NCBI RefSeq assembly: GCF_905171765.1
Contig: NC_053392.1
Coordinates: forward strand, 103,404,220 to 103,468,219
Length of the DNA stretch: 64,000 bases
Direction of reading: 5' to 3'
Source of the DNA: Bufo bufo
Taxonomy: Eukaryota; Chordata; Amphibia; Anura; Bufonidae
The stretch's first letter is position 1, and each line of letters begins with the position of its first letter. A model generated the notes under the pieces. It saw only the letters and a list, made by a program, of their open reading frames with translations, searched no databases and was not told the DNA's origin. The position numbers and the translations under genes are program-made. This document shows positions 34,205-45,990 of the stretch, piece by piece.

Positions 34205-35620
34205 CCACTTTCAAACTGGGCCATTTATTCTCCTTCCTGACCAAGCCTAATTCAGCAATCTGACATATATCACTTTATATGGTAATAGAGTGATGCTTTT
34301 ACTTACCCAAATGATTCTGAGACTGTTTTCTCATTACATAAATTTGGGTTGATATGTTTCATCTTTTGTTATCAAAAAATCCTAAATTTACAGAAATTTC
34401 TCTGCTTTTAAGACAGATAGTGATACCTTACAAAATAGTTATTGACATTCCCCATATGTCTATTTTATGTTGGCATAATTTTCTAAATGTTATTTTCTTA
34501 GGATGTTGGAAGTTCTAAAACCAATTCAGTTCTGAAGTGACTTTGAGAGGCTTACATAATAGAAAGCACCCATAAATGACCCAATTTTAGCTAATAAACC
34601 CCTCAAATTTTTCATTTTCACAAGTGGTAATAGGAGAAAATGCACCTTAAATTTTGCTATATAATTTTTCAAAATCTGCCAAAAAAGTGAAATTTTGAAA
34701 TTGTATCTCTATTTTCCATTAATTCTTGTGGAACACCTAAAGGGTTAACGACATTTGTAAAATCAGTTTTGAATACCTTGAGGGGTTTAGTTTCTTAGAT
34801 AGGGTCACTTTTTTGAAGTTTCTACTCTAGGGGTGCAAAATTGGACATGGTGTCAAAAAAAAACAGTCCAGCAAAACCTGCCTTCCAAAAACTGTATGGC
34901 ATTCCTTTCCTTCTGCGCCCTGCCGTGTGCCCGTACAGTGGTTTACGACCACAAATGGGGTGTTTCTGTAAACTACAGGATCAGGGCCATAAATATTGAG
35001 TTTGGTTTGGCTGTTAACCCTTGCTTTGTAACTGGAAAAAGATATAAAAATGGAAAATCGAATAAAAAAGTGAGATTTTGAAATTGTATCTCTATTTTCC
35101 ATTAATTCTTGGGGAACACCTAAAGGGTTAACAAAGTTTGTAAAATCAGTTTTGAATACCTTGAGGGGTGTAGTTTATAGAATGGGGTCATTTTTGGGTG
35201 GTTTCTATCATGTAAGCCTCGCAAAGTGACTTCTAAACTTCTAAGCCTTGTAACATCCCCAAAAAATAAAATATCATTCCCAAAATGATCCAAACATGAA
35301 GTAGACATATGGGGACTGTAAAGTAATAACTATTTTTGTAGGTATTACTATGTATTATAGAAGTAGAGAAATTGAAACTTGGAAATTTTAAATTTTTTAA
35401 AAATTTTGGGTAAATTTGGTATTTTTTTATAAATAAATTATTATTTTTTTTACTTCATTTTACCAGTGTCATGAAGTACAATATGTGACGAAAAAACAAT
35501 CTCAGAATGGCCTGGATAAGTCAAAGCGTTTTAAAGTTATCACCACTTAAAGTGACACTGGTCAGATTTACAAAAAATAGCCTGGTCCTTAAGGTGAAAT
35601 AAGGCTGTGTCCTTAAGGAG
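34205..35620. mobile_element. PiggyBac-like non-autonomous element A
   Basis: Right end CTTAAGGAG abuts TTAA (35621-35624); left end CCACTTTCAAACTGGGCC follows TAAA, a one-base variant of TTAA. Its interior ('cattttctgtaaa'-type, 'ccttgaggggtgtagttt', 'gacataaagtagacatatgg'-like phrases) repeats within the element and is shared with element B (38173-40622). Frames at 34827-35102 and nearby are non-coding repeats. Confidence 0.6.
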
Positions 35621-36392
35621 TTAAGAGTCTCGACACAGCAATCCAAAGTGCAAAGCTCCCTGGAAAACAGTAATATGCAAAATAACCGTGGAGCCCCAGT
35701 TATGGGTCTTCAACACAGTAAAAGCCAGATATCCCTCAAAGGAAGGAAAACCGAGCAAAGGGGTATCCCCATTACAGAGATCTCCAAATCCACCATATTA
35801 AGTGGCCCCTATGTCAAGATCCCACTCTTTTACAAGCTTTAAGGATATGACGGGGAAAACCTAAGCCAGTTATCCATCCACAGACAGCTGTTTCGGGGTG
35901 TTGCCCTCTCATCAGTGTGGAGTGGAATTCTGGCTAACCGGGAGCAATGCCTTGGAGACTACTCAAACAAAACAATAGCTGATCTTAGGGAGACCAGCTA
36001 CAGAAAACACTGTGGTGCCTCATTTAAGAGTCTCAACACAGCAATCCAAAGTGCAAAGCTCCCTGGGAAACAGTAATATGCAAAATAACCGTGGAGCCCC
36101 AGTTATGGGTCTTCAACACAGTGAAAGCCAGATAAACCCGAGCAAAGGGGTGTCCCTATTACAGAGATCTCCAAATCCACCATATTAAGTGGCCCCTATG
36201 TCAAGATCCCGCTCTTTTACAAGCTTTAAGGATGTGACGGGGAAAACTTAAGCCAGTTATCCATCCACAGACAGCTGTTTCGGGGTGTTGCCACTCATTC
36301 TGGCTAACCGGGAGCAATGCCTTGGAGACTACTCAAACAAAACAATAGCTGATCTTAGGGAGACCAGCTACAGAAAACACTGTGGAGCCTCA
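35621..36392 (-). repeat. Tandem pair of ~400-bp units with hammerhead (retrozyme-like)
   Basis: Two direct units start with TTAAGAGTCTC at 35621 and 36023 (period 402). The second is shortened to about 370 bp by two deletions: one removes about 20 bp (tatccctcaaagg region) and the other removes the 5' strand of the ribozyme core. Unit 1 holds a complete hammerhead on the minus strand. Tandem units of a few hundred bp, each with a type I hammerhead, characterise metazoan retrozymes; Penelope pseudo-LTRs can also be tandem, and I cannot separate the two from this copy. A third partial copy is at 1-157. Confidence 0.8.
35878..35920 (-). ncRNA. Type I hammerhead ribozyme in tandem unit 1
   Basis: On the minus strand: stem I CCACA paired with TGTGG (five pairs), core CTGATGA, stem II GAGGG/CCCC with one A-C mismatch, GAAA, palindromic stem III ACAGCTGT, cleavage residue C (complement of 35883). 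Core nucleotides are intact. The corresponding part of unit 2 (about 36270-36300) has lost the CTGATGA strand. Confidence 0.87.
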
Positions 36393-37260
36393 CAGAATGC
36401 AGAAGGACTAAATGGAATCATTTTTTTCCTGTTTTGAGATCGTCTGGAAACCAACAATGCAAGTGTGAAACAGGCCTTAGACAGTTTTGGGCCAAAGACT
36501 CTTTATCAAGTTTAGTGCTGGTTGCACGTGTCCTGAGTTCCAGGCTCAGGACATATGCAACCAGCTCTAAGCTTGATGAAGTTCCCTTTTGCTCTGTGGC
36601 CCGAAATGTTGCTGAGATATTTGCTATACACATTGACTGTGTCATGTTGTTGCACTAATTGGCTGCAGGAATAAAGTATACTCATTTGAAATAGCATATG
36701 TTGGAGTGCTGTCTTAGTTTTGAAATTTTCAGAGTAAACTGCCATGTGCACATGAGGAATAACACAATATCTGAATATAATATAACTTGTATTTTGCATT
36801 TATTAGCTTTACCTTCAGTAGGTTCCATCTCTATTTTTCAGTTTTCTCTGTGCTAGTGGATGTAGAATGGCTGCTTCTTTATCTCTCTGTAACACAAGCA
36901 TGGAGGACACTGGCATGAGAAAAAGCCAGCAGTAGCATCTCTGTGTGCCTGTGTCTTTGCCTCTGTCCAGCACCTTCCTCCTCCCCTCTCTATAGACTTC
37001 AATGAGTATCATGTAAACTGATCCATCAGTGAGCTGATAATCCGTCTTGTCTATCAAGGTGGATTTAGCCATGAATTTAGGTTAAATGATCAGTTCAGGA
37101 GGCTGGAGAAGAAGTGGCTCATAAGTTGAGAAAGAGTTAGAAAGAGTTATTGTTTTCTGAGGATCCACCACTAGGCCCAGGCTATGACATAAAAATTGTC
37201 TGCAAATGTCCAGCAGAAGATGACCATATTTAGAACTGACTTTGGAGCCAATCACTTGTT
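36393..37260. repeat. Inverted repeat with hammerhead-like phrase; no gene
   Basis: At 36508-36590 'tatcaagtttagtgctggtt' and its near complement 'aaccagctctaagcttgatg' form a long hairpin about a 'ctcaggaca' pair. Right after it 'cttgatgaag', then 'gtggcccgaaatgttgc', recall a degenerate hammerhead core with a base too many. Mirrored frames at 36418-36658 stem from the hairpin. From 36660 to 37260 nothing is recognised. Confidence 0.45.
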
Positions 37261-37387
37261 ATTAGGATGTATTTTTTTTTTTTTAAATCAGATAATTTTT
37301 ATTAAAGATTTTCAAGTTTAACCACAAGCAAAGATTGATCAGAGCACTGATACATTTCAGGCTTTGAATACACTCCGAAGTGACAAG

Positions 37388-38172
37388 CAGGCAATGGGCC
37401 CCTATACAGAGGAAGGGGGGAGTATACTTATTTAAAATATAGCTTTTAATATATTATCGAATTGACAAAGTAAAAAGGACTCACTAAACAATATAGACAT
37501 ACATACACGGATAGGACCAACTTAATGGTGCCTAGCTGGTACAGATAAAAAATTCTGCTCCGTCAGTGAAGACGCGAACAGTCTTACCAGACCCTTAGTA
37601 GATAGTAGGTGAGGTTCCTTGATGACAGGAGGCAGGAGACACTGGGTGTATGCCGGGCGGGATGAAGGTGCTTCTGCTGTGTAGTCGGGTAGATCAGACA
37701 GTAGGAGGTGTCCTATATATCCCTATCAAGGTGAAAGGGGCTATTATGCTACTACCTGTCTACACAGAGCACTCGCCTTGAAAAAGGCGACCCCGTCGGG
37801 TAGCCTGTCCCTATAGTGGACCTATACCCTAAAACTAACGAAAATTTTTACCAGTGATGGATGGATGATGATACTTCCAGTGGTCTCCCGACGTGGCACG
37901 TTTCTGTCCGTGACTTCTTCAGGGGAACGACTGCAGGAGGTAACAGTGTAGCCGTAGGTATCTGACCTTAGGCTAATTTGACACTGGGGAAAAGAACAGG
38001 CTGTAAAGGCCTGTGGTCTGCTGAACCCAGGGTGGGATGCAGATTCTGCTTAACCCAGGGTGGGATGCAGAGTGGCGCAGGAGGGGTAGATAGAGAAGTG
38101 TCATTTTTCAAAGAAAGCAGGCATAATTTAGCCTTTCGTTCATGCCGCCTGGTGCTGCTGTTTTCATATTAA
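37388..38172 (-). repeat. PLE2 inverted 5' arm, outer part
   Basis: Inverted copy of the right arm. 37388-37433 corresponds to 47744-47789, 37434-37980 to about 42410-42950, and 38090-38168 to the coding end 41300-41400. A deletion joins 'gtggcgcaggaggggtag' directly to 'atagagaagtgtcat', omitting about 890 bp present in the right arm. The arm continues after element B at 40623-40678. Confidence 0.85.
37886..37926 (-). ncRNA. Hammerhead ribozyme, PLE2 inverted arm
   Basis: Minus-strand twin of 42458-42498: stem I TCCC/GGGA, core CTGAAGA (position 7 is A, a variable site), stem II GTC/GAC with loop ACG, GAAA, stem III ACGT/ACGT with loop GCC, cleavage residue C. It is antisense to the PLE2 gene. 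Confidence 0.8.
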
Positions 38173-40622
38173 CCGCTTTACGTCCGCCCATAGGATATAA
38201 ACGTCCTATGGGTGGACGTCTATTTCTGAACGCACGTTTTAAAACGTCCGTTCAGAAATCGCAGCTGCACGCTAATCGTGCAGCTGCTGATTGGGTTGCC
38301 CGCTGTCAGTGACAGCAGGGCAACCCTAAGACAAGGCAGGGACAGTGCCCAGGTGTCCCTGCCTTCACGATCGCTGCAGACACAGCGCTCACCGAGCGCT
38401 GTGTCTGCAGAGAAGGAAGCGCTGTGCGCTTCCTGTTCCGGCCCGGCGGTCATGTGACCGCCGTGACCGGAGTGTGCAGGAGCTGTGTGAGGTCTCTCAG
38501 AGACCTCGATCAGCCCTGCTCTGAGGCTGTACAGCGCAGGATTGCTGCTGTACAGCCTCTCTAGGGGTGCATTTGTCCTGTAACTGGGGCTACTATGTCA
38601 GCTCCAGTTACAGGAGAAATCAACAGTGAAAAAAAAAATGAAAAAGTGAAGTAAATGTCCCCCAGAGGTCTTGTATGACCTTTGGGGGACGAAAAGTGTA
38701 AAATAAAATAAAAAAATAAAGGGTTGAAAAAATAAAATAAAATAAAGTTTCACATGTAAAAAAAAAAAAAAGTTCCCAAGTAAGGAATAAAAAAAATTAT
38801 TTAAAAATAGAAAAAATAAAATAAAATAGACATATTTGGTATTGCCGCGTCCGTAAAAACCAGCTCTATAAAAATATTACATGACCTAACCCCTCGGGTG
38901 AACACCGTAAAAAAAAAAAAAAAAAACGGTGTCAAAACAAGCAATTTTTGTCACCTTGCATCACAAAAGGTGCAACACCAAGTGATCAAAAACGCGTATG
39001 TCCCACAAAATAGTACCAATAAAACCGTCACCTCATCTCGCAAAAAATGAGACCCTACATAAGAAAATCTCTCAAAAAATAATAAAAAAACTACAGCTCT
39101 TAGAACATGGAGACACTAAAACATCATTTGTTTGGTTTCAAAAATGTTATTATTGTGTTAAAGTGAAACAAATAAAAAAAAGTATACATATTAGGTATTG
39201 CCGCGTCCGTAAAAACCAGCTCTATAAAAATATCACAGGACCTAACCCCTCGGGTGAACACCGTAAAAAAAAAAAAACGGTGTCAAAACAAGCAATTTTT
39301 GTCACCTTGCATCACAAAAGGTGCAACACCAAGTGATCAAAAACGCGTATGTCCCACAAAATAGTACCAATAAAACCGTCACCTCATCCCGCAAAAAATG
39401 AGCCCCTACATAAGAAAATCTCTCAAAAAATAAAAAAACTATAGCTCTCAGAACATGGACACATTAAAACATAATTTTTTTGTTTCAAAAATGCTATTAT
39501 TGTGTAAAACTTTAATAAATGAGAAAAAGTATGCATATTAGGTATCGCCACGTCCGTAACAATCTGCTCTATAAAAATGTCACTTGACTGAACCCCTCAG
39601 GTGAACGCTGTAAAAATAAATAAATAGAAACTGTGCTAAAACAACCAATTTTTTGGTCACCTTGCCCCATAAAGTGTTATAATGAATGATCAAAAAATCA
39701 TATGTACCCAAAAATAGTACTAATAAAACTGGCATCTTATCCCCTAGTTTCCAAAATGGGGTCGCTTCTTGGGAGTTTCTACTGTAAGGGTGCATCAGGG
39801 GGCTTCAAATGGGACATGGCATCTAAAAACCATGTGGAGTTCCTTTTCTTCTGCGCCCTGCCGTGTGCCCATACAGCAGTTTATGACCACATGTGGGGTG
39901 TTTCTGTAAACCGCAGAATCTGGGTAATAAATATTGAGTTTTGCTTGGATGTTAACCATCGATGTGTTAAAGAAAAAAATTGATTAAAATGGAAAATCTG
40001 CCAAAAAAGTGAAATTTAAAAATTTGATCTCCATTTTCCTTTAATTCTTGTGGAACGCCTAAAGGGTAACAAAGTTTGTAAAATCGGTTTTGAATACCTT
40101 GAGGGGTGTAGTTTCTACAATGGGGTCATTTATGGGGGTATCCACTATGTAGGCCCCACAAAGTGACTTCATACCTGAACTGGTCCTTAAAAAGTGGGTT
40201 TTGGCAATTTTCTTAAAAATTTGAAGAATTGCTTCTAAACTTCTAAGCCTTCTAACGTCCTAAAAAAATAAAATTACATTTCCAAAATGATGCCAACATA
40301 AAGTAGACATATGGGGAATGTTAAATAATAAATATTTTATGAGGTATCACTTTCTGTTTTAAAAGCAGAGAAATTGAGATTTAGAAAATTGCGAATTTTT
40401 CAAATTTTTGGGTAAATTTGGGATTTTTTCATAAATAAAGGTGAAATATTTTGACTCAAATTTATGACTATCATGAAGTACAATGTGTCATGAGAAAACA
40501 ATCTCTGAATGACTTGGATAAGTAAAGGCGTTCCAAAGTTATTACCACATAAAGTGAGATATGTCAGTTTTGCAAAATTTAGCCTGGTCAGGAAGGGGGC
40601 AAATGGCCCATATGGCAAGTGG
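38173..40622. mobile_element. PiggyBac-like non-autonomous element B inside PLE2
   Basis: Inserted in the inverted arm's coding sequence. TTAA is on the left (38169-38172) and TTAT on the right (40623-40626); the uninterrupted sequence in the right arm (gattaaaaatcc near 41330) shows the original TTAA. Ends CCGCTTTACGTCC and GGCAAGTGG. The interior has three imperfect ~350-bp tandem copies starting 'ggtattgccgcgtccgtaaa' near 38839, 39194 and 39540. No transposase; frames such as 38998-39336 are repeat sequence. Confidence 0.78.
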
Positions 40623-40678
40623 TTATAAATCCAGCGTGCTTCACGTTGGAGTAGGCTCTTGTCCCAGTCCCCCCCTCT
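40623..40678 (-). repeat. PLE2 inverted arm, inner end
   Basis: Continuation of the inverted arm beyond element B. The minus strand encodes GGDWDKSLLQREARW, matching the right-arm gene at about 41280-41320. The match ends in the C-run 'agtccccccctct' near 40678, where the inverted arm joins the truncated gene. Confidence 0.75.
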
Positions 40679-40689
40679 TGCACGATAGA

Positions 40690-41389
40690 GACCCACCTTA
40701 CTAATGACGAAACAGCCGAACGCTTCTACAACCAAACTGTCCCGTTACATCACCACGTTCGACAGAGGTTCGAGCCAGGTCAGAAAGATCTTACAATGCC
40801 ACTGGTGGATCCTCAAGATGGACCCTGACCTCCAGGATATACTAGGAGACAGTCCACAAATTACATACAGACGTGGCACCAACCTGCGTGATAAACTTGT
40901 CATTTTTCACCTAGTATTACACACTCAACATGGCTACGGTCCACCGTAGTGGGCAGTCACAGATGCGGCAGGTGTGTTGCCTACAAACACATCCTGACCA
41001 CTAAAACCTTCACTAGCTCGGTCACGGGCAAAACGTATTCCATTCCACACTTCATTAACTGCAAATCCAGAGGTGTGATATACCGCATCCTATGTGAGTG
41101 TGGTCTGGAATACGTCGGCAAAACCATAAGGGAATTTCGGAGGAGGATTGGTGAGCACATAGGGGATGTCACACATAAGAGGGACACCCCTGTGTCCAAA
41201 CATGTGCACACCAATCACAATGGCAAGGCCCGGTTAAAGTTCATGGGCATTGACCTTGTGAAACCCCCACCCAGAGGGGGGGACTGGGACAAGAGCCTAC
41301 TCCAACGTGAAGCACAATGGATTTTTAATCTGAAAACAGCAGCACCAGGCGGCATGAACGAAAGGCTAAATTATGCCTGCTTTCTTTGA
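40690..41389 (+). pseudogene. Penelope-like RT-endonuclease C-terminus (PLE2)
   Basis: 5' truncated well beyond the RT catalytic box. The first part (to 40946) includes TYRRGTNLRDKLV, which aligns with SYRRGRSLRDRLV of PLE1, then a frame break near 40940. The second part (from 40949, 146 residues) has the Cys cluster CGRCVAYKHI, in which the second CxxC cysteine pattern is altered to Y, then GIY-YIG: GVIYRILCECGLEYVGKT with IREFRRRIGEH. It ends RLNYACFL like PLE1's RLTFSCFL. Not functional. Confidence 0.87.
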
Positions 41390-42952
41390 AAAATGACACT
41401 TCGTATCTATCATAAAGCCTGGTTTATAAATATAATTGTGCTTTTCCCTCATGGTCCCCTGGGGAGGTGTGCTGCACTTGGACGTGCACTGATGGTTGCT
41501 CCCTCTAAACCGCTGGTGCGCATTGCGGTGCACGTGCATATAGTGCAGAGCCTTCCCCTCGCCCCTCCTGCATTTCCGCATGTATACGTCTGAGTTCGAA
41601 TATATACATGTGCCGCTCTTGGCACAATTCCTCTGGGGTTGGTGCAGTTATTAATTTACTGCAATCCATGCCGTATTGGGGTTGCGCCGTGTAGTGTACT
41701 TTTACAGGGATCCCTGGCTGATATTACATGGCACCCCTGTCCACTATACAAGCGCACCAACATACATATATCTGATTTCATGTGGCCCAGCTAGCAAGAT
41801 CTCTAGCATCACCTGCATCCCGTTCTGTACCAGTCAACTCTGCACTAAATGCCACTAGCTGTCTCTAGGCTTTACTTCTATTTACTATGTTACCTAGGTG
41901 ACGCATACACTTTGCGACCCATGTGATCACCAGACCATCTAAACATTGGCTGAGTGATCACTACCTCCGCCCACCCCCTGCCGCAATCCCGCCCTTCCCA
42001 CGTGGTATTGCCGGCGTGTGGCGTCACTGGCTGCGTCCGCCCTCTGCCCTGTGTGCGGTGACTCTCCTCAGGCTCTCCTGGTGCTTGGGTCACGTGACCA
42101 GGCGGACGGCGGCGCTCCTGGATGGCGTTGCGAGTCGATGACGTCACTGGGAGGGAGGGGCGACGGAGATGGAGCGCGGTCATTTAAACTCGCTATTGAG
42201 GCACACAATTGCGGCTGGTCTATACCGTTACCCCCAACCACAGGGGTTTCATGTGTTTGGGATTACTATATTCCCCAGACCGTCCTGCACAGGACTACCC
42301 CTCCTGCGCCACTATGCATCCCACCCTGGGTTAAGCAGAATCTGCATCCCACCCTGGGTTCAGCAGACCACAGGCCTTTACAGCCTGTTCTTTTCCCCAG
42401 TGTCAAATTAGCCTAAGGTCAGATACCTACGGCTACACTGTTACCTCCTGCAGTCGTTCCCCTGAAGAAGTCACGGACAGAAACGTGCCACGTCGGGAGA
42501 CCACTGGAAGTATCATCATCCATCCATCACTGGTAAAAATTTTCGTTAGTTTTAGGGTATAGGTCCACTATAGGGACAGGCTACCCGACGGGGTCGCCTT
42601 TTCCAAGGCGAGTGCTCTGTGTAGACAGGTAGTAGCATAATAGCCCCTTTCACCTTGATAGGGATATATAGGACCCCTCCTACTGTCTGATCTACCCGAC
42701 TACACAGCAGAAGCACCTTCATCCCGCCCGGCATACACCCAGTGTCTCCTGCCTCCTGTCATCAAGGAACCTCACCTACTATCTACTAAGGGTCTGGTAA
42801 GACTGTTCGCGTCTTCACTGACGGAGCAGAATTTTTTATCTGTACCAGCTAGGCACCATTAAGTTGGTCCTATCCGTGTATGTATGTCTATATTGTTTAG
42901 TGAGTCCTTTTTACTTTGTCAATTCGATAATATATTAAAAGCTATATTTTAA
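41390..42952 (+). repeat. PLE2 3' region and arm, part 1
   Basis: Follows the stop codon at 41389. Contains a GC-rich stretch (41930-42170), a doubled phrase 'gcatcccaccctgggtt' (42317 and 42345), the ribozyme at 42458 and a region that mirrors 37434-37980. Frames here (41890-42416) have no recognisable domain. Confidence 0.75.
42458..42498 (+). ncRNA. Hammerhead ribozyme, PLE2 3' arm
   Basis: Stem I TCCC (42458-42461) with GGGA (42495-42498); core CTGAAGA at 42462-42468; stem II GTC-ACG-GAC; GAAA at 42480-42483; stem III ACGT/ACGT with loop GCC; cleavage after C42494. The conserved CTGANGA...GAAA...TC pattern is complete. Same orientation as the gene, about 540 bp from the 3' end once element C is removed. 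Confidence 0.82.
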
Positions 42953-43399
42953 CCACCTCAGCCCCCAGTGCTTAAACACCCTGAAAGACCAGGCCACTTT
43001 TTACACTTCTGACCTACACTACTTTCACCGTTTATTGCTCGGTCATGCAACTTACCACCCAAATGAATTTTACCTCCTTTTCTTCTCACTAATAGAGCTT
43101 TCATTTGGTGGTATTTCATTGCTGCTGACATTTTTACTTTTTTTGTTATTAATCGAAATTTAACGATTTTTTTGCAAAAAAATGACATTTTTCACTTTCA
43201 GTTGTAAAATTTTGCAAAAAAAACGACATCCATATAGAAATTTTGCTCTAAATTTATAGTTCAACATGTCTTTGATAAAAAAAAAATGTTTGGGTAAAAA
43301 AAAAATGGTTTGGGTAAAAGTTATAGCGTTTACAAACTATGGTACAAAAATGTGAATTTCCGCTTTTTGAAGCAGCTCTGACTTTCTGAGCACCTGTCA

Positions 43400-45990
43400 T
43401 GTTTCCTGAGGTTCTACAATGCCCAGACAGTACAAACACCCCACAAATGACCCCATTTCTGAAAGTACACACCCTAAGGTATTCGCTGATGGGCATAGTG
43501 AGTTCATAGAACTTTTTATTTTTTGTCACAAGTTAGCGGAAAATTATGATTTATTTATTTATTTATTTTTTTCTTACAAAGTCTCATATTCCACTAACTT
43601 GTGACAAAAAATAAAAAGTTCTATGAACTCACTATGCCCATCAGCGAATACCTTGGGGTCTCTTCTTTCCAAAATGGGGTCACTTGTGGGGTAGTTATAC
43701 TGCCCTGGCATTCTAGGGGCCCAAATGTGTGGTAAGGAGTTTGAAATCAAATTCTGTAAAAAATGACCTGTGAAATCCGAAAGGTGCTCTTTGGAATATG
43801 GGCCCCTTTGCCAACCTAGGCTGCAAAAAAGTGTCACACATCTGGTATCTCCGTACTCAGGAGAAGGTGGGGAATGTGTTTTGGGGTGTCATTTTATATA
43901 TACCCATGCTGGGTGAGAGAAATATCTTGGCAAAAGACAACTTTTCCCATTTTTTTATACAAAGTTGTCATTTGACCAAGATATTTATCTCACCCAGCAT
44001 GGGTATATGTAAAAAGACACCCCAAAACACATTCCTCAACTTCTCCTGAGTACGGGGATACCAGATGTGTGACACTTTTTTGCAGCCTAGGTGGGCAAAG
44101 GGGCCCATATTCCAAAGAGCACCTTTCGGATTTCACTCCTCATTTTTTCCTGAATTTGATTTCAAACTCCTTACCACACATTTGGGCCCCTAGAATACCA
44201 GGGCAGTATAACTACCCCACAAGTGACCCCATTTTGGAAAGAAGACACCCCAAGGTATTCCGTGAGGGGCATGGCGAGTTCCTAGAATTTTTTTATTTTT
44301 TGTCACAAGTTAGTGGAAAATGATGATTTTTTTTTTTTCATACAAAGTCTCATATTCCACAAACTTGTGACAAAAAATAAAAACTTCCATGAACTCACTA
44401 TGCCCATCAGCGAATACCTTGGGGTCTCTTCTTTCCAAAATGGGGTCACTTGTGGAGTAGTTATACTGCCCTGGCATTCTAGGGGCCCAAATGTGTGGTA
44501 AGTAGGTAAATGACCTGTGAAATCCGAAAGGTGCTCTTTGGAATGTGGGCCCCTTTGCCCACCTAGGCTGCAAAAAAGTGTCACACATCTGGTATCTCTG
44601 TATTCAGGAGAAGTTGAGGAATGTGTTTTGGGGTGTCTTTTTACATATACCCATGCTGGGTGAGATAAATATCTTGGTCAAATGCCAACTTTGTATAAAA
44701 AAATGGGAAAAGTTGTCTTTTGCCAAGATATTTCTCTCACCCAGCATGGGTATATGTAAAATGACACCCCAAAACACATTCCCCAACTTCTCCCGATTAC
44801 GGAGATACCAGATGTGTGACACTTTTTTGCAGCCTAGGTGGGCAAAGGGGCCCATATTCAAAAGAGCACCTTTCGGATTTCACAGGTCATTTTTTACAGA
44901 ATTTGATTTCAAACTCCTTACCACACATTTGGGCCCCTAGAATGCCAGGGCAGTATAACTACCCCACAAGTGACCCCATTTTGGAAAGAAGAGACCCCAA
45001 GGTATTCGCTGATGGGCATAGTGAGTTCATGGAACTTTTTATTTTTTGTCACAAGTTAGTGGAATATGAGACTTTGTATGAAAAAAAAAATAAAAAAAAA
45101 AATAAGCATTTTCCACTAACTTGTGACAAAAAATAAAAAATTCTAGGAACTCGCCATGCCCCTCACGGAATACCTTGGGGTGTCTTCTTTGCAAAATGGG
45201 GTCACTTGTGGGGTAGTTATACTGCCCTGGCATTTTCCAGGGGCCCTAATGTGTGGTAAGTAGGTAAATGACCTGTGAAATCCTAAAGGTGCTCTTTGGA
45301 ATATGGGCCCCTTTGCCCACCTAGGCTGCAAAAAAGTGTCACACATGTGGTGTCGCCGTATTCAGGAGAAGTTGGGGAATGTGTTTTGGGGTGTCATTTT
45401 ACATATACCCATGCTGGGTGAGAGAAATATCTTGGCAAAAGACAACTTTTCCCATTTTTTTATACAAAGTTGGCATTTGACCAAGATATTTCTCTCACCC
45501 AGCATGGGTATATGTAAAATGACACCCTAAAACACATTCCCCAACTTCTCCTGAGTACGGCGATACCAGATGTGTGACACTTTTTTGCAGCCTAGATGCG
45601 CAAAGGTGCCCAAATTCCTTTTAGGAGGGCATTTTTAGACATTTGGATACCAGACTTCTTCTCACGCTTTGGGGCCCCTAGAATGCCAGGGCAGTATAAA
45701 TACCCCACATGTGACCCCATTTTGGAAAGAAGACACCCCAAGGTATTCAATGAGGGGCATGGCGAGTTCATAGAAATTTTTTTTTTTTGGCACAAGTTAG
45801 CGGAAATTGATATTTTTAATTTTTTTCTCACAAAGTCTCCCGTTCCGCTAACTTGGGGCAAAAATTTCAATCTTTCATGGACTCAATATGGCCCTCACGG
45901 AATACCTGGGGGTGTCTTCTTTCCGAAATGGGGTCACATGTGGGGTATTTATACTGCCCTGGCATTCTAGGGGCCCTAAAGCGTGAGAAG
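43400..45990. repeat. Chain of alternating palindromes, ~760-bp period
   Basis: Two kinds of palindrome centre alternate every ~380 bp. Type 1 ('cacaagttag' with A/T-rich loop) is centred near 43560, 44325, 45085 and 45810; type 2 ('gggtgagagaaatatcttgg' facing its complement) near 43945, 44705 and 45465. Hence the segment between any two neighbouring centres is the inverse of the next. Near-identical peptides (for example GPFAHLGCKKVSHIWYL) appear on both strands many times; they are not genes. Confidence 0.85.

Noticed and set aside
36256..36310. Second working hammerhead in tandem unit 2
   Set aside because: The strand carrying CTGATGA is deleted here; only the GAAA and stem III part remains.
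38169..40626. Autonomous piggyBac transposon
   Set aside because: TTAA target and termini fit, but no transposase reading frame exists in 2.45 kb.
43419..45870. Family of ~60-130-codon ORFs with shared peptides on both strands
   Set aside because: They arise from the palindrome ladder of element C and have no domain or consistent start.
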